A stretch of DNA of 60,037 bases from positions 1 through 60,037 of IMG/VR virus record IMGVR_UViG_3300023178_004792; one strand, written 5' to 3'. The notes beneath the pieces are model-generated. The model made no database searches. It had not been told where the DNA came from and saw only the letters and a program-made list of their open reading frames with translations. The translations under genes were made by a program, and so were the position numbers. The stretch's first letter is position 1. The number at the start of each line of letters is the position of its first letter. This stretch comes from a virus. Of the stretch, positions 8,463-15,718 are shown in pieces.

Positions 8463-9110
8463 TTTTTTTAAAGGATGATTGTCTGATAAGTGTAACCAGC
8501 AGTAGGGAAAGGCTTCGTCGGCCAATTTCCAGATCTGGTCTGCCACGTCACGTGTTTCTTTCTGTGTGTCAGGTTTACAACGCAGGTTGCACACCCTTGC
8601 GAAAGCATATACACTGCCTGACCATATCCATTCTGTCATCATCGACTGAGGTAGCACCATACGTGCCTGTTCGGGTGCCACGCCTTTTACCAACAGGCTG
8701 TTGTAAAGTATAAGGCAACTCTCCATCGTGGTCTGTAGGTTGTGTTCTGTTGTCCGATCAAGTTTCACTTCACCGTCTGATCCCTGTTTGCTGTTCACAG
8801 GTCTACCACGCCAGGCATCTGGGTTGTACAGTTCTGGGTCATAGTCCACGTATCGCCTTGACACCTCGTTCCATACCAGTCCCACTTGGTGTTTGACCAA
8901 TTGCCTTGCTACAAAGATGGGTGCCTTGATCCTGAACTGCATGAATGCGTGTGCGAAAGGAGACCAATGTTCGTGTTCTGCTAGGTATTTGATTAAACGT
9001 TCATCCTGCACAGTAAACGCTTTGCTCTCTTTGGAATAACTTACCCTTGCCGCATTGATTACAGTAAGGTCATCGCCCATCTTGTCTATTAAGGTCACTT
9101 CCATACACAA
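8457..9110 (-). CDS. thyX: Flavin-dependent thymidylate synthase ThyX
   Basis: ThyX makes dTMP from dUMP with methylene-tetrahydrofolate and FAD, feeding phage DNA synthesis. The 217-residue protein has AARVSYSKES near the N-terminus, EHWSPFAH, the ThyX signature in the form RQxxKHxxG followed by NEVSRRY, and LPQSMMTEW. Length is usual for the family. It starts six bases after the end of the BtuB-like gene, so it may be read through from the riboswitch-controlled transcript. An internal ATG two codons downstream (MEVTLID) is an alternative start. Confidence 0.93.
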   Translation of the reverse strand: MCMEVTLIDKMGDDLTVINAARVSYSKESKAFTVQDERLIKYLAEHEHWSPFAHAFMQFRIKAPIFVARQLVKHQVGLVWNEVSRRYVDYDPELYNPDAWRGRPVNSKQGSDGEVKLDRTTEHNLQTTMESCLILYNSLLVKGVAPEQARMVLPQSMMTEWIWSGSVYAFARVCNLRCKPDTQKETRDVADQIWKLADEAFPYCWLHLSDNHPLKKV

Positions 9111-9116
9111 ATTATA

Positions 9117-10724
9117 CTAGAAAGATTTGTTAAATCCTAGTGTAAACTTCCTGCCTTCCTGGCTGAAACCATGCGGAGACTCGTAGTCTTCGTCTAACAA
9201 GTTCAGTAAACTAATACCAAAATCTATTCCATGGTAATTGTATCCTATGTTGAGGTCAAGCAAGTGTGTCTCAGGCATGGATATTGTTGACCAGTTGGAA
9301 TTGTGTACATCAAGGTGTTTGCCCTTGTACTTGTAATTGGTAGTCAAAGAGAAGTTATTTTCAAAGTCATAGTTGTGCATGAAGCCGAGATTCCAATTGG
9401 GTCGTCTCAACTGTACGACATCTTTTTTCTTGCTGTTTAGATGGCTCGCGAAAACTTTGAAATCCTTCTGTCCATAACTGAACTCTATGCCATCCGTGGT
9501 CAGGTCACTGATGTCGTTTTTGAATATCGTGGTTGCAAAGTTATTTTTTGTGAGAGTTAACTCTTGTGACTCACCGTATTCTATTGCTGTCCAGGTGGTC
9601 TTGTCTTTGTAACTGGTTGATGTGCTACCACTTAGGCTTAAACCTTCGTCCAATTCTTTGAAGAACCCCAACTTGTATGTTTCGTGTTCTTCGTCAAATC
9701 TGTGATGATATGAAAATATATTATAAGATAGGTTGTAGAAGTATCCTAGATTATGATGCTGTCCGGCTAGGGACTCGTTGTGTTTGTAGTCAAATCCAAA
9801 TCCAAACTTCTCGTATTGTTGTGTTCCCCTTATAGTATAGTTCTCACTCTCATAATGAGAATCATCATAGTCTCTGTCGTACTCGTGTGTATGGAACGTC
9901 AAACTGGAATTTTTGTAATCCAGTCCTGTCTGTAAGGCATAGAAAGTGTTGTCTGCCCATTTGCCGTCTTGTATAGAAACATTGTGCCCATCTAAGTCTG
10001 TGAATGTGTTCCTTGCGAACCAAGATGTTCTCCAATGCACTAGGTCATACCATTTGCTGACATTGACACCTATGGTCTTGTTGTCCACGCCATCCTTTTC
10101 ATCTGCGCCTGACAGGGCAGAAACATTTTCTGATTTGTGTTGTCCTGCTGATACAGAGATGTCAAAGTCATTTAAACTGGTGTAGTAGTTTCCGCTGATT
10201 GTTTGATCGTTGCCATTGCCTGCCAGACTTAACTTTTTATCATAGTCAACCGTGGTCCTGAAGTTTATAGCACCACCAACTGCGTCTGCACCCCAATGGG
10301 CACCTGCGGAACCTTTGTACACATCAATCTGCATGACATTAAACATGAAGTCCTGTCCGACATCGTGAGCACCTGTGGGTGTGGAGTAATCGTTTATTGG
10401 TATGCCGTTCAACAAAACAAGTGTGTGGTTGGAATTAGTCCCCCTCATGAACACGGAACCCTGTTGTCCCGTTGGACCAGACTGCGTTATGTCTAATCCT
10501 TGCACATAGTTCAACACCTTAGGTAAGTCTATGAGATTGTATTTTTGTATTTCTGATTTAGTTATTGTGCTTGTAGGTGTAATCTTATCGCCTAACGCAT
10601 TTGAATTATTTGTATACTTTGGATATATTGTTGTGCAAGGAATCTTGTTGTCCCACTTACAATCATCAGCATATGCCACACCCGTGAACATAAGCAATAC
10701 GAAAAACATTATATATTTTGTCAT
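9117..10724 (-). CDS. TonB-dependent outer-membrane receptor, BtuB-like (cobalamin uptake)
   Basis: The 535-residue protein begins with a signal peptide (likely cut after AYA near residue 19). A plug domain follows, with VLNYVQGLDI, FMRGTNSNH and VLLNGIPIND, then GADAVGGAINF. The rest is beta-barrel with many aromatic-ended strands, ending in a terminal Phe as outer-membrane proteins do. It is shorter than E. coli BtuB (about 614). A cobalamin riboswitch lies directly upstream, so vitamin B12 or a corrinoid is the likely ligand. It would rely on host TonB-ExbBD; no obvious TonB box was recognised. It could also serve as a decoy or superinfection-exclusion receptor. Confidence 0.88.
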   Translation of the reverse strand: MTKYIMFFVLLMFTGVAYADDCKWDNKIPCTTIYPKYTNNSNALGDKITPTSTITKSEIQKYNLIDLPKVLNYVQGLDITQSGPTGQQGSVFMRGTNSNHTLVLLNGIPINDYSTPTGAHDVGQDFMFNVMQIDVYKGSAGAHWGADAVGGAINFRTTVDYDKKLSLAGNGNDQTISGNYYTSLNDFDISVSAGQHKSENVSALSGADEKDGVDNKTIGVNVSKWYDLVHWRTSWFARNTFTDLDGHNVSIQDGKWADNTFYALQTGLDYKNSSLTFHTHEYDRDYDDSHYESENYTIRGTQQYEKFGFGFDYKHNESLAGQHHNLGYFYNLSYNIFSYHHRFDEEHETYKLGFFKELDEGLSLSGSTSTSYKDKTTWTAIEYGESQELTLTKNNFATTIFKNDISDLTTDGIEFSYGQKDFKVFASHLNSKKKDVVQLRRPNWNLGFMHNYDFENNFSLTTNYKYKGKHLDVHNSNWSTISMPETHLLDLNIGYNYHGIDFGISLLNLLDEDYESPHGFSQEGRKFTLGFNKSF

Positions 10725-10754
10725 AACAGTAGCCTTTCATTAACGCCACTGTTA
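10724..10754 (-). promoter_or_regulatory. Hairpin enclosing the ribosome binding site of the BtuB-like gene
   Basis: On the minus strand TAACAGT (10754-10748) is complementary to ACTGTTA (10730-10724). The loop between them holds GAAAGG, the likely Shine-Dalgarno, and the stem reaches the A of the start codon. This is a natural expression platform: when the hairpin forms the ribosome site is hidden. It follows the cobalamin aptamer directly, so ligand binding probably favours this closed form. Confidence 0.65.
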
Positions 10755-10767
10755 ATTTTTAATTGTA

Positions 10768-10884
10768 GAACTAGACTTTCCCAGGCCCTCGCTCGACAGC
10801 GGACTATACTGGTTGGCACTCCGACTTTACGGTTCCTGGTAGAGCCATGGAATTACACCTTGATTCCCCAACACGATTCAGTAT
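10768..10884 (-). ncRNA. Cobalamin riboswitch aptamer
   Basis: Read on the minus strand the leader contains the ordered core elements of the cobalamin aptamer: GGGGAATC, AAGGTGTAATTCC, GGCTCTACCAGG, CCGTAAAGTCGGAGTGCC and GCCTGGGAAAG. These match the E. coli btuB leader blocks GGGAATC, GTGCGAATC, GGTAAGG, TGCC and GGGAAG in order and spacing. The domain looks compact, as in class II cobalamin riboswitches; that subtype is inference. It lies between a promoter at 10920-10894 and the receptor start, with a ribosome-site hairpin next to the start. Ends are approximate. Confidence 0.88.
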
Positions 10885-10893
10885 TGCTATTAT

Positions 10894-10920
10894 TTTATAA
10901 CACTATCTTGGTAATGTCAA
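10894..10920 (-). promoter_or_regulatory. Host-type promoter for the riboswitch/BtuB-like transcript
   Basis: TTGACA at 10920-10915 and TATAAA at 10899-10894 on the minus strand are separated by 15 bases (16-17 if the -10 is read one or two bases downstream). It lies just after the end of the SufT-like gene and just before the cobalamin aptamer. Confidence 0.65.
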
Positions 10921-10929
10921 CTGTACTGG

Positions 10930-11328
10930 TTATAGTCCCATCAGTTCACGAACCTCAGGATTTATCATGTCACGACCCCACTGTGGTTGCATGGTTATTT
11001 TGACTTTACATTTTAGATTTGGTATGCTCTCAACTTTCTGTTGTACATCTCTCGGAATCATGTCAGCGGCAGGACAGAATGCACTTGTAAGACTCATTAG
11101 CACATGAACCCATCCATCTTCTGTTACCTTAACATCATATATCAAACCTAAATTATAAATGTCGACACTGATCTCTGGATCATAACATTCTTTTAGTTTC
11201 TCAACTATCTTGGGCATGTACTCTGATTGTGTTGGTGGATGCTCTTTTATGTCAGACAGATCAGTCTTCAGTTGTGGATCTACTGATGCGTTTGGTTGTG
11301 GAGTCCATCCTGGCGGCATATCCATCAT
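10930..11328 (-). CDS. MIP18/DUF59 family protein (SufT-like, Fe-S assembly)
   Basis: I place the start at 11328, giving 132 residues, because that ATG shares ATGA with the stop of sufE; an upstream in-frame ATG at 11457 would lie inside sufE. The C-terminal 100 residues are a DUF59 domain: YDPEISVDIYNLGLIYDV, then LTSAFCPAADMIP with the conserved cysteine. DUF59 proteins such as SufT help mature iron-sulfur proteins. The N-terminal 35 residues, with Pro-rich MPPGWTPQP, are a linker of unknown use. It ends the redox/Fe-S operon that starts with rubrerythrin. Confidence 0.85.
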   Translation of the reverse strand: MMDMPPGWTPQPNASVDPQLKTDLSDIKEHPPTQSEYMPKIVEKLKECYDPEISVDIYNLGLIYDVKVTEDGWVHVLMSLTSAFCPAADMIPRDVQQKVESIPNLKCKVKITMQPQWGRDMINPEVRELMGL

Positions 11329-11723
11329 TGTGCTATCCTTATTATCCTGTTGATCAATTCTCCCAGTCCATTTTGTCGTTGCATGGTCAGTAGTTCCTTG
11401 ATGCCAAGCCCAGTGAAGTTTTCCACTGTGAGATTTGCGACCTCGCTCCTGTGGCAACCGTTCACGATGTCCGTGACAACTTTTGCCGTGCCCTTTGTGA
11501 TGAATGCGTCTCCGTCCACTTGGTACTGCATGTTGTTGTCAGCATCGGCGCCACCTATGATCCATAACTTGCTGGCACAACCGTGTATGCGATTCTCCTC
11601 GGTCTTGGCCGATTCCGGCAGTGGCTCAACGTCCTTGGCCTTGTCCACGAGGTACTGCAAACGATCGTGTCCCTCCAGCATGGCCAGGTTCTCGCCCATT
11701 TCTTTTATCCTATCAATTATCAT
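11325..11723 (-). CDS. sufE: SufE cysteine-desulfurase activator
   Basis: SufE accepts persulfide sulfur from SufS on a conserved cysteine and passes it to the SufBCD scaffold. The 132-residue protein has RLQYLVDKAK, the active-site block RIHGCASKLW, DGDAFITKG, and a C-terminal helix typical of the family. Gene order is tight: it overlaps the preceding 63-residue gene by 11 bases and the next gene by ATGA. No SufS or SufBCD is in the window, so it would work with host proteins. Confidence 0.9.
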   Translation of the reverse strand: MIIDRIKEMGENLAMLEGHDRLQYLVDKAKDVEPLPESAKTEENRIHGCASKLWIIGGADADNNMQYQVDGDAFITKGTAKVVTDIVNGCHRSEVANLTVENFTGLGIKELLTMQRQNGLGELINRIIRIAQ

Positions 11724-11904
11724 CCTTGTCAGACTTAAACGGCAGGTTCCTGCCTGATAGTTCCTCTGGTTTAGGTTTGTAACCTTTCTTCATCTGGAAC
11801 CCGTAGCCTTGGCGACCCAGCGTGTGTATCTTGGGGTCGAACTGTGAGTTCCTTTCGGCTTCTCGCTCTCTGCGAGATTGCCCTGTATTCTTTTTCTTTT
11901 TCAT
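11713..11904 (-). CDS. Small basic hypothetical protein (63 aa)
   Basis: A Lys/Arg-rich 63-residue protein beginning MKKKKNTGQSRRERE and containing GYGFQMKKGYKPKPEE. I do not recognise a family. It is 6 bases downstream of fdxA and overlaps the start of sufE, so it is part of the redox/Fe-S operon. Its charge suggests nucleic-acid or acidic-partner binding, which is only a guess. Confidence 0.65.
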   Translation of the reverse strand: MKKKKNTGQSRREREAERNSQFDPKIHTLGRQGYGFQMKKGYKPKPEELSGRNLPFKSDKDDN

Positions 11905-11910
11905 TTGTCC

Positions 11911-12237
11911 TCATTTGTCTTTGAAATATTTTTGTAGTTTGTCTTTTTCATCCCTATGTTCGTTGTTGGGATCTAATGAATCCTTTTTGGATGTCAGTAC
12001 CGGCCAACCCGATGTTGACCATTTTCGATTGAACTCCACCCAAGCCCTTCCGTCATCGTCGGTGTCGGGAAGGATGGCGTCCTCCGGACACTCGGGCTCG
12101 CACACGCCACAATCAATGCATTCGTCTGGATTGATCACCAGCATGTTCTCGCCCTCGTAGAAGCAGTCCACTGGACAAACCTCCACGCAGTCCGTGTGTT
12201 TGCACATTATACACTTGTCATTGACAGTGTATGTCAT
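11911..12237 (-). CDS. fdxA: Seven-iron ferredoxin (3Fe-4S/4Fe-4S), FdxA type
   Basis: The 108-residue protein carries [17 protein letters not shown] and [12 protein letters not shown], the two cluster-binding cysteine sets of bacterial seven-iron ferredoxins. The C-terminal tail of about 50 residues with VEFNRKWS is also typical of FdxA. Length is normal. It would act as a low-potential electron carrier in the cytoplasm, a possible donor for the radical SAM enzymes of this window. Its ATG follows directly on the TAA of the 65-residue gene. Confidence 0.93.
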   Translation of the reverse strand: MTYTVNDKCIMCKHTDCVEVCPVDCFYEGENMLVINPDECIDCGVCEPECPEDAILPDTDDDGRAWVEFNRKWSTSGWPVLTSKKDSLDPNNEHRDEKDKLQKYFKDK

Positions 12238-12435
12238 TTAGAAGTACTTCTTAAGCATCTCGATCTCGTCATCGTACTCGGCGATGATCTTGAGCTCCTT
12301 CTCTATGGTCTCCAACGTGTCAGGGTGCTCAGCAACTCCCACGGCCTTCTCCAACAGTATCTCTACGTTGGCCTTGTGTTTGTTGATGTGCCCCTCCGCG
12401 TGAGAGATAAGAGCTTCTTTGATTTCTGCTTTCAT
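12238..12435 (-). CDS. Small helical hypothetical protein (65 aa)
   Basis: A 65-residue acidic, helix-rich protein (ALISHAEGHINKHKANVEI, IEKELKIIAEYDDEIEML). I do not recognise a family. Its start codon overlaps the rubrerythrin stop as TAATG and its stop abuts the fdxA start, so it is translationally coupled inside the redox operon. His and Glu residues on one face might bind metal, but this is not shown. Confidence 0.65.
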   Translation of the reverse strand: MKAEIKEALISHAEGHINKHKANVEILLEKAVGVAEHPDTLETIEKELKIIAEYDDEIEMLKKYF

Positions 12436-12857
12436 TATGCTCCTTTGTAGGCGTCCAGCGTTCTCTGGAATTTGCCTGCGTGTGACTTCTCAGCCTTGGC
12501 GAGTGTCTCGAACCAGTCGGCTATCTCGTCGAAGCCTTCTTCTCTGGCAGTTCTTGCCATGCCTGGGTACATGTCGGTGTACTCGTGCGTCTCACCTGCT
12601 ATGGCAGATTTTAGGTTTGTTTCGGTGTCACCTATAGGTTCACCTGTTGCTGGATCACCCACTTCCTCTAGGTACTCTAGATGTCCGTGTGCGTGTCCTG
12701 TTTCACCTTCCGCTGTTGACCTGAACACAGTTGCCACCTCATTGGCGCCTTCTATGTCGGCCTTCTGTGCGAAGTACAGGTATCTCCTGTTTGCTTGTGA
12801 CTCGCCCGCGAACGCATCTTTGAGGTTCTGGGCCGTTTTACTTTCTTTTAGTTCCAT
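12435..12857 (-). CDS. Rubrerythrin (diiron domain only)
   Basis: The 140-residue four-helix ferritin-like protein has two ExxH metal motifs, EGETGH and AEKSH, with the partner glutamates in [10 protein letters not shown] and [10 protein letters not shown]. Rubrerythrins reduce hydrogen peroxide at a diiron site. The usual C-terminal rubredoxin domain is missing, as in sulerythrin-like short forms, so an outside electron donor such as the FdxA two genes downstream is likely. It is the first gene behind a strong host-type promoter (12915-12887) and has GGAGATCCATATG as ribosome site and start. Confidence 0.92.
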   Translation of the reverse strand: MELKESKTAQNLKDAFAGESQANRRYLYFAQKADIEGANEVATVFRSTAEGETGHAHGHLEYLEEVGDPATGEPIGDTETNLKSAIAGETHEYTDMYPGMARTAREEGFDEIADWFETLAKAEKSHAGKFQRTLDAYKGA

Positions 12858-12886
12858 ATGGATCTCCTTTGTAAATTACTGTTAAG

Positions 12887-12915
12887 ATTGTACACTATTT
12901 TTTCCATTAAGTCAA
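12887..12915 (-). promoter_or_regulatory. Host-type promoter for the rubrerythrin/Fe-S operon
   Basis: TTGACT at 12915-12910 and TACAAT at 12892-12887 on the minus strand, 17 bases apart. It overlaps the last codons of the upstream PLP-fold gene and is 30 bases before the rubrerythrin start. Confidence 0.72.
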
Positions 12916-13905
12916 ATACCCCTTGTCTCTCATATACCTTGTGATCAACTCATCGTTTTCATAAAATGGTATGAGATTTAATAGTTTGCTGTCTGGAATC
13001 CTCTGTTCATGAAGGCTCTGTCCCTCGAGAAAATGGCCTTTTGGAATTTCCGCTATCATGACCATGTCGTGAACTGGCAGGTCCAATATACCACACCATT
13101 TTTTTTGCAGTGGTTTTACACTATCTCTGACGTGCCAGTACCCTTTATCATGGAGGTACTGCAGACTGACGTGGTAGCCAACCTTGTTACCGAGTGGATA
13201 GAGGTCGTAGTGTTCAGGAACTGGCCTTCTGTGCAAACAAAAACCGCCCTTGATCCCGCTCAATGGCAAAACTTTTGTCATGCTATGGCTAACCAATTCC
13301 ACGCAATCTGTGTGTTCAAGTTTTTTTACATTGTTGATCAGAGGCATCCATATCAGGTCCAGCATCACCGGAATGCCATTTTCGCAACAGTGCTTCAGAA
13401 TTTGATCCATGTCATGATGGTATGTGAAGTTTTCAAAGTAAGGCAACGACATGATCAACAAATCATTGCTGTGCATCTGTTCTAAGGAGTCGATGTGTGT
13501 ATCTATTATGTTTTTGAAATACCAAAAATCGTTTTTGAATATTACTGGCCTGCGTGAACTGTGTCTGTTCATGAATTCTAGAGCGGTGTGGACAGTGGTC
13601 GAAAGCGGCTGGCAAACAAATTCTTTGTAATGCAATCCTATATCAGGTAAATGTGACATGTCTAATTTTTCATTACTTTGGTTTACTTTGAAAAGATCTA
13701 GGTCAAGTCCTGACAGCCAGCCTGTCATCTCTTCGCTTTGCAGGGCACGGAGACCCAATTGGATGCCACTTGCTCGAGAATGCAAATGATCAATCCTGCC
13801 ACTTCTTGGACGCTGGTAAGTCATGCCACCTCTCTTGGCAGAATTAGACAGTTCTGATCTTGCCATCAACCATTTTAATTCAAAAAAAATTTCTTTATCC
13901 AACAT
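12907..13905 (-). CDS. PLP-dependent aminotransferase-fold protein, divergent
   Basis: The 332-residue protein looks like a class I/II aminotransferase. It has DLLIMSLPY, GIPVMLDLIW (D183 in the place of the pyridine-nitrogen Asp), then HSMTKVLPLSGIKGG, where K211 fits the Schiff-base lysine and the following Gly-rich turn fits the phosphate loop. The N-terminal third is not typical. It overlaps by 11 bases the end of a radical SAM relative that lacks the cluster motif. The pair suggests a joint modification pathway, but the substrate is unknown and the protein may be inactive or a binding protein. Confidence 0.62.
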   Translation of the reverse strand: MLDKEIFFELKWLMARSELSNSAKRGGMTYQRPRSGRIDHLHSRASGIQLGLRALQSEEMTGWLSGLDLDLFKVNQSNEKLDMSHLPDIGLHYKEFVCQPLSTTVHTALEFMNRHSSRRPVIFKNDFWYFKNIIDTHIDSLEQMHSNDLLIMSLPYFENFTYHHDMDQILKHCCENGIPVMLDLIWMPLINNVKKLEHTDCVELVSHSMTKVLPLSGIKGGFCLHRRPVPEHYDLYPLGNKVGYHVSLQYLHDKGYWHVRDSVKPLQKKWCGILDLPVHDMVMIAEIPKGHFLEGQSLHEQRIPDSKLLNLIPFYENDELITRYMRDKGYLT

Positions 13906-14557
13906 ACTTAGATATCTCGTTGTTGATCATTGTTAGTTCATGAAAATTTTTCCAGTGTAGTTTTTTGAACACTTCTGACCATTGTGGGAAAACGTCTGTG
14001 ATTTCTGTGCCATGCAACCTATCGAGATCGTTTATCACGTTTACGCAGTCTAAATTGATGTCATTGTCTAACAAACTTTTGTAATTGTCAGGAACAAATT
14101 TATGCAACTGATATGGCATATTAGATACTGTCAATATTTCAGGTTTCAACAATATGTCTATAGACATTTCATATTTGTTTGTGGCACACCATTGTTCCAG
14201 TTCTTTGATTGAAAACACAGAAAACACATGGAGTTTGGATGCAATTTTGAAATTCACACCATTCGCATCGAACATCTTCAAATTTTCTTCCACCAAAGGC
14301 CAACTCAGTCCTGGACGCAGGTATTCTTGTGCCGCTCCAATACCGTCAAGGCTTACTTCTAGTTGTAGATTAGGGGTAGACTTACAGAATTCTATAATTT
14401 CTCGATCACACCTGGTGCCGTTTGTTACAAGTTTACCTATTGAAGACCTTGGGTGTTTGAATATGTGCCTCCTAAAGAAAGGTTCAACTGTGACGTGCCC
14501 ACCAATTCTGTACTGCCATCTGTATGGACAGTTGTCATTGACTAGCGTTTGGTTCAT
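13895..14557 (-). CDS. Radical SAM-like protein lacking the CxxxCxxC cluster motif
   Basis: The 220-residue protein aligns with the C-terminal two thirds of the twitch-domain radical SAM proteins in this window: VEPFF (25-28) where others have GGEPF, LVTNGT (43-48), SLDGIG (69-74), EYLRPG (78-83), and a C-terminal half with FVPDNYKSLL. The N-terminal 100-plus residues with CxxxCxxC are absent, and the glutaredoxin gene fills the space upstream, so no lost exon is nearby. It is either a decaying paralog or a non-catalytic partner. The ATGA overlap with glutaredoxin and the intact frame argue for a working gene. Confidence 0.72.
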   Translation of the reverse strand: MNQTLVNDNCPYRWQYRIGGHVTVEPFFRRHIFKHPRSSIGKLVTNGTRCDREIIEFCKSTPNLQLEVSLDGIGAAQEYLRPGLSWPLVEENLKMFDANGVNFKIASKLHVFSVFSIKELEQWCATNKYEMSIDILLKPEILTVSNMPYQLHKFVPDNYKSLLDNDINLDCVNVINDLDRLHGTEITDVFPQWSEVFKKLHWKNFHELTMINNEISKYVG

Positions 14558-14775
14558 TTCAGTTTTGATTCTAGTTCGTAGTAGCCACCAATATGTTCGT
14601 CATCCAGCCAAATCTGAGGCATCGTCCTCGCATTAGGAACCAATGCCAGCAGGTCTTGTATTTTGTGTCCTTCCGCTATATTCTTTTCCTCATACTCTAT
14701 TCCTTTAGATTTCAAAAGGGTCTTGGCCTTTACGCAATAGGGACAAGATGGTTTACTCCATACCACTGCTTTCAT
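14554..14775 (-). CDS. Glutaredoxin
   Basis: The 73-residue protein has the CPYC active site at residues 11-14, then TMPQIWLDD and HIGGYYELE, the cis-Pro and glutathione-binding blocks of dithiol glutaredoxins. Such proteins reduce disulfides and can feed class I ribonucleotide reductase, which this phage encodes. It is coupled by ATGA overlaps to a small membrane protein upstream and to a radical SAM-like gene downstream. Confidence 0.92.
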   Translation of the reverse strand: MKAVVWSKPSCPYCVKAKTLLKSKGIEYEEKNIAEGHKIQDLLALVPNARTMPQIWLDDEHIGGYYELESKLK

Positions 14776-14978
14776 TTATCACCTCCTAAATATTTTTTTA
14801 TTTTGTACCACATGTAAAACACTAGGTCATACCAAATTAGATTCAATAGAAATCCTAGTTTGGTGAAATAGATGCCAAAGACATAGTTAGGCACCACAAA
14901 CATAACCAAAATCATTGTGACTATGTATGGCCTCGCATAATCATGCGGCACTGTCCAAAATAACCAACTGTTAGACAT
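14772..14978 (-). CDS. Small two-helix membrane protein (68 aa)
   Basis: Two hydrophobic segments are visible, about residues 18-38 (IVTMILVMFVVPNYVFGIYF) and 42-60 (FLLNLIWYDLVFYMWY), followed by a basic tail. I do not recognise a family. The stop overlaps the glutaredoxin start as ATGA. It could be a small inner-membrane protein of the ClpS operon. Confidence 0.65.
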   Translation of the reverse strand: MSNSWLFWTVPHDYARPYIVTMILVMFVVPNYVFGIYFTKLGFLLNLIWYDLVFYMWYKIKKYLGGDK

Positions 14979-14982
14979 ATTG

Positions 14983-15336
14983 CTAGTTACCTAGCCTATC
15001 CAATAATTTTCTAATCTTTGGAATTCGTCTCGTGCCTATTCCGTGTAGGCAAGTCTTGTAGTAGATCTTCATGAACCAGTTATTTGTGTGGGAAAGTTTT
15101 AGTGAGTAATTGTAGAAGTCATGTATTGCTTTTTGGCAGTCGATAACTTCCAAGTTGTTTTCCTCAGCCAACAAAGGATCCTCACTCAATCTCAGCAACA
15201 CTGTATTGAACCTTTGAAGGGCCTTGTCTAAAGTACCAAAATATATGTCATAATTTCCAGGAAGTCTATCTAAGATGAACTGTTGTATTGGTCTGTTATC
15301 TAGCACAAACTGTTTATGGTCTACTATTTGGATCAT
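14983..15336 (-). CDS. Hypothetical protein in the clpS operon (117 aa)
   Basis: A mostly helical 117-residue protein with DIYFGTLDKALQRFNTVLLRL and a basic C-terminus RRIPKIRKLLDRL. No family recognised and no membrane segment. The start is coupled to clpS by an ATGA overlap. Confidence 0.65.
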   Translation of the reverse strand: MIQIVDHKQFVLDNRPIQQFILDRLPGNYDIYFGTLDKALQRFNTVLLRLSEDPLLAEENNLEVIDCQKAIHDFYNYSLKLSHTNNWFMKIYYKTCLHGIGTRRIPKIRKLLDRLGN

Positions 15337-15635
15337 TGTTTCTTGACTTTAACTTGTAATGGAAAATTTTCCTGTCTTGCCGCAAGTGTGGCCTCAATGC
15401 CTTTCTGCTCTGCGACTTCGTGTGTGTATGAACCCACAATGCCTTGTCCGTCTTGGTGGATCCTCCGGGTGATGCTTTGTGCCTGTTCTGGGGTCTTGCC
15501 GAATATTTGTTTCAGCACCTTGATAACAAATTCCATAGTGGTTATGTTGTCGTTTAGGAATATCACGTCGTACAAGCCGGGCTCGTCTAATTTGATCTTT
15601 TCTTTGGTTAATGTGTTAATGTCTGTTGCCATCAT
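15333..15635 (-). CDS. clpS: ClpS adaptor protein
   Basis: ClpS brings N-degron substrates to ClpAP in bacteria. The 100-residue protein keeps the ligand-pocket block LNDNITTMEFVI and the later IHQDGQGIVGSYTHEVAEQK. Family length is normal. An unfolded N-terminal extension of about 20 residues is also typical. MMATD allows a start one codon later. The gene lies directly behind a good host-type promoter. With ClpX, Hsp20 and tmRNA in the same window it points to phage control over proteolysis. No ClpA or ClpP is seen, so host Clp subunits would be the partners. Confidence 0.92.
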   Translation of the reverse strand: MMATDINTLTKEKIKLDEPGLYDVIFLNDNITTMEFVIKVLKQIFGKTPEQAQSITRRIHQDGQGIVGSYTHEVAEQKGIEATLAARQENFPLQVKVKKQ

Positions 15636-15643
15636 AGTTCCTT

Positions 15644-15671
15644 ATTGTAGCATAATTCTGTAGTTTGTCAA
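15644..15671 (-). promoter_or_regulatory. Host-type promoter for the clpS operon
   Basis: TTGACA at 15671-15666 and TACAAT at 15649-15644 on the minus strand, 16 bases apart, with an extended TGC before the -10 box. It is 9 bases from the clpS start, so the leader is very short. Confidence 0.72.
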
Positions 15672-15699
15672 TGGAGGGGTGTTTTACCACCCCATCCAT
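15671..15699 (-). terminator. Strong hairpin after hsp20
   Basis: On the minus strand GGGGTG and CACCCC flank a GTAAAA loop, extended outward by ATGGA and TCCAT with one bulged base, an 11-pair stem. There is no clean T run, so termination strength is uncertain; the hairpin ends where the clpS promoter begins and could separate the hsp20 and clpS units. Confidence 0.55.
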
Positions 15700-15718
15700 C
15701 TTGATTAAGGACAAGTGC

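Noticed and set aside
11329-11457. N-terminal extension of the SufT-like protein
   Set aside because: It lies inside sufE; the ATGA overlap at 11325-11328 gives a natural start.
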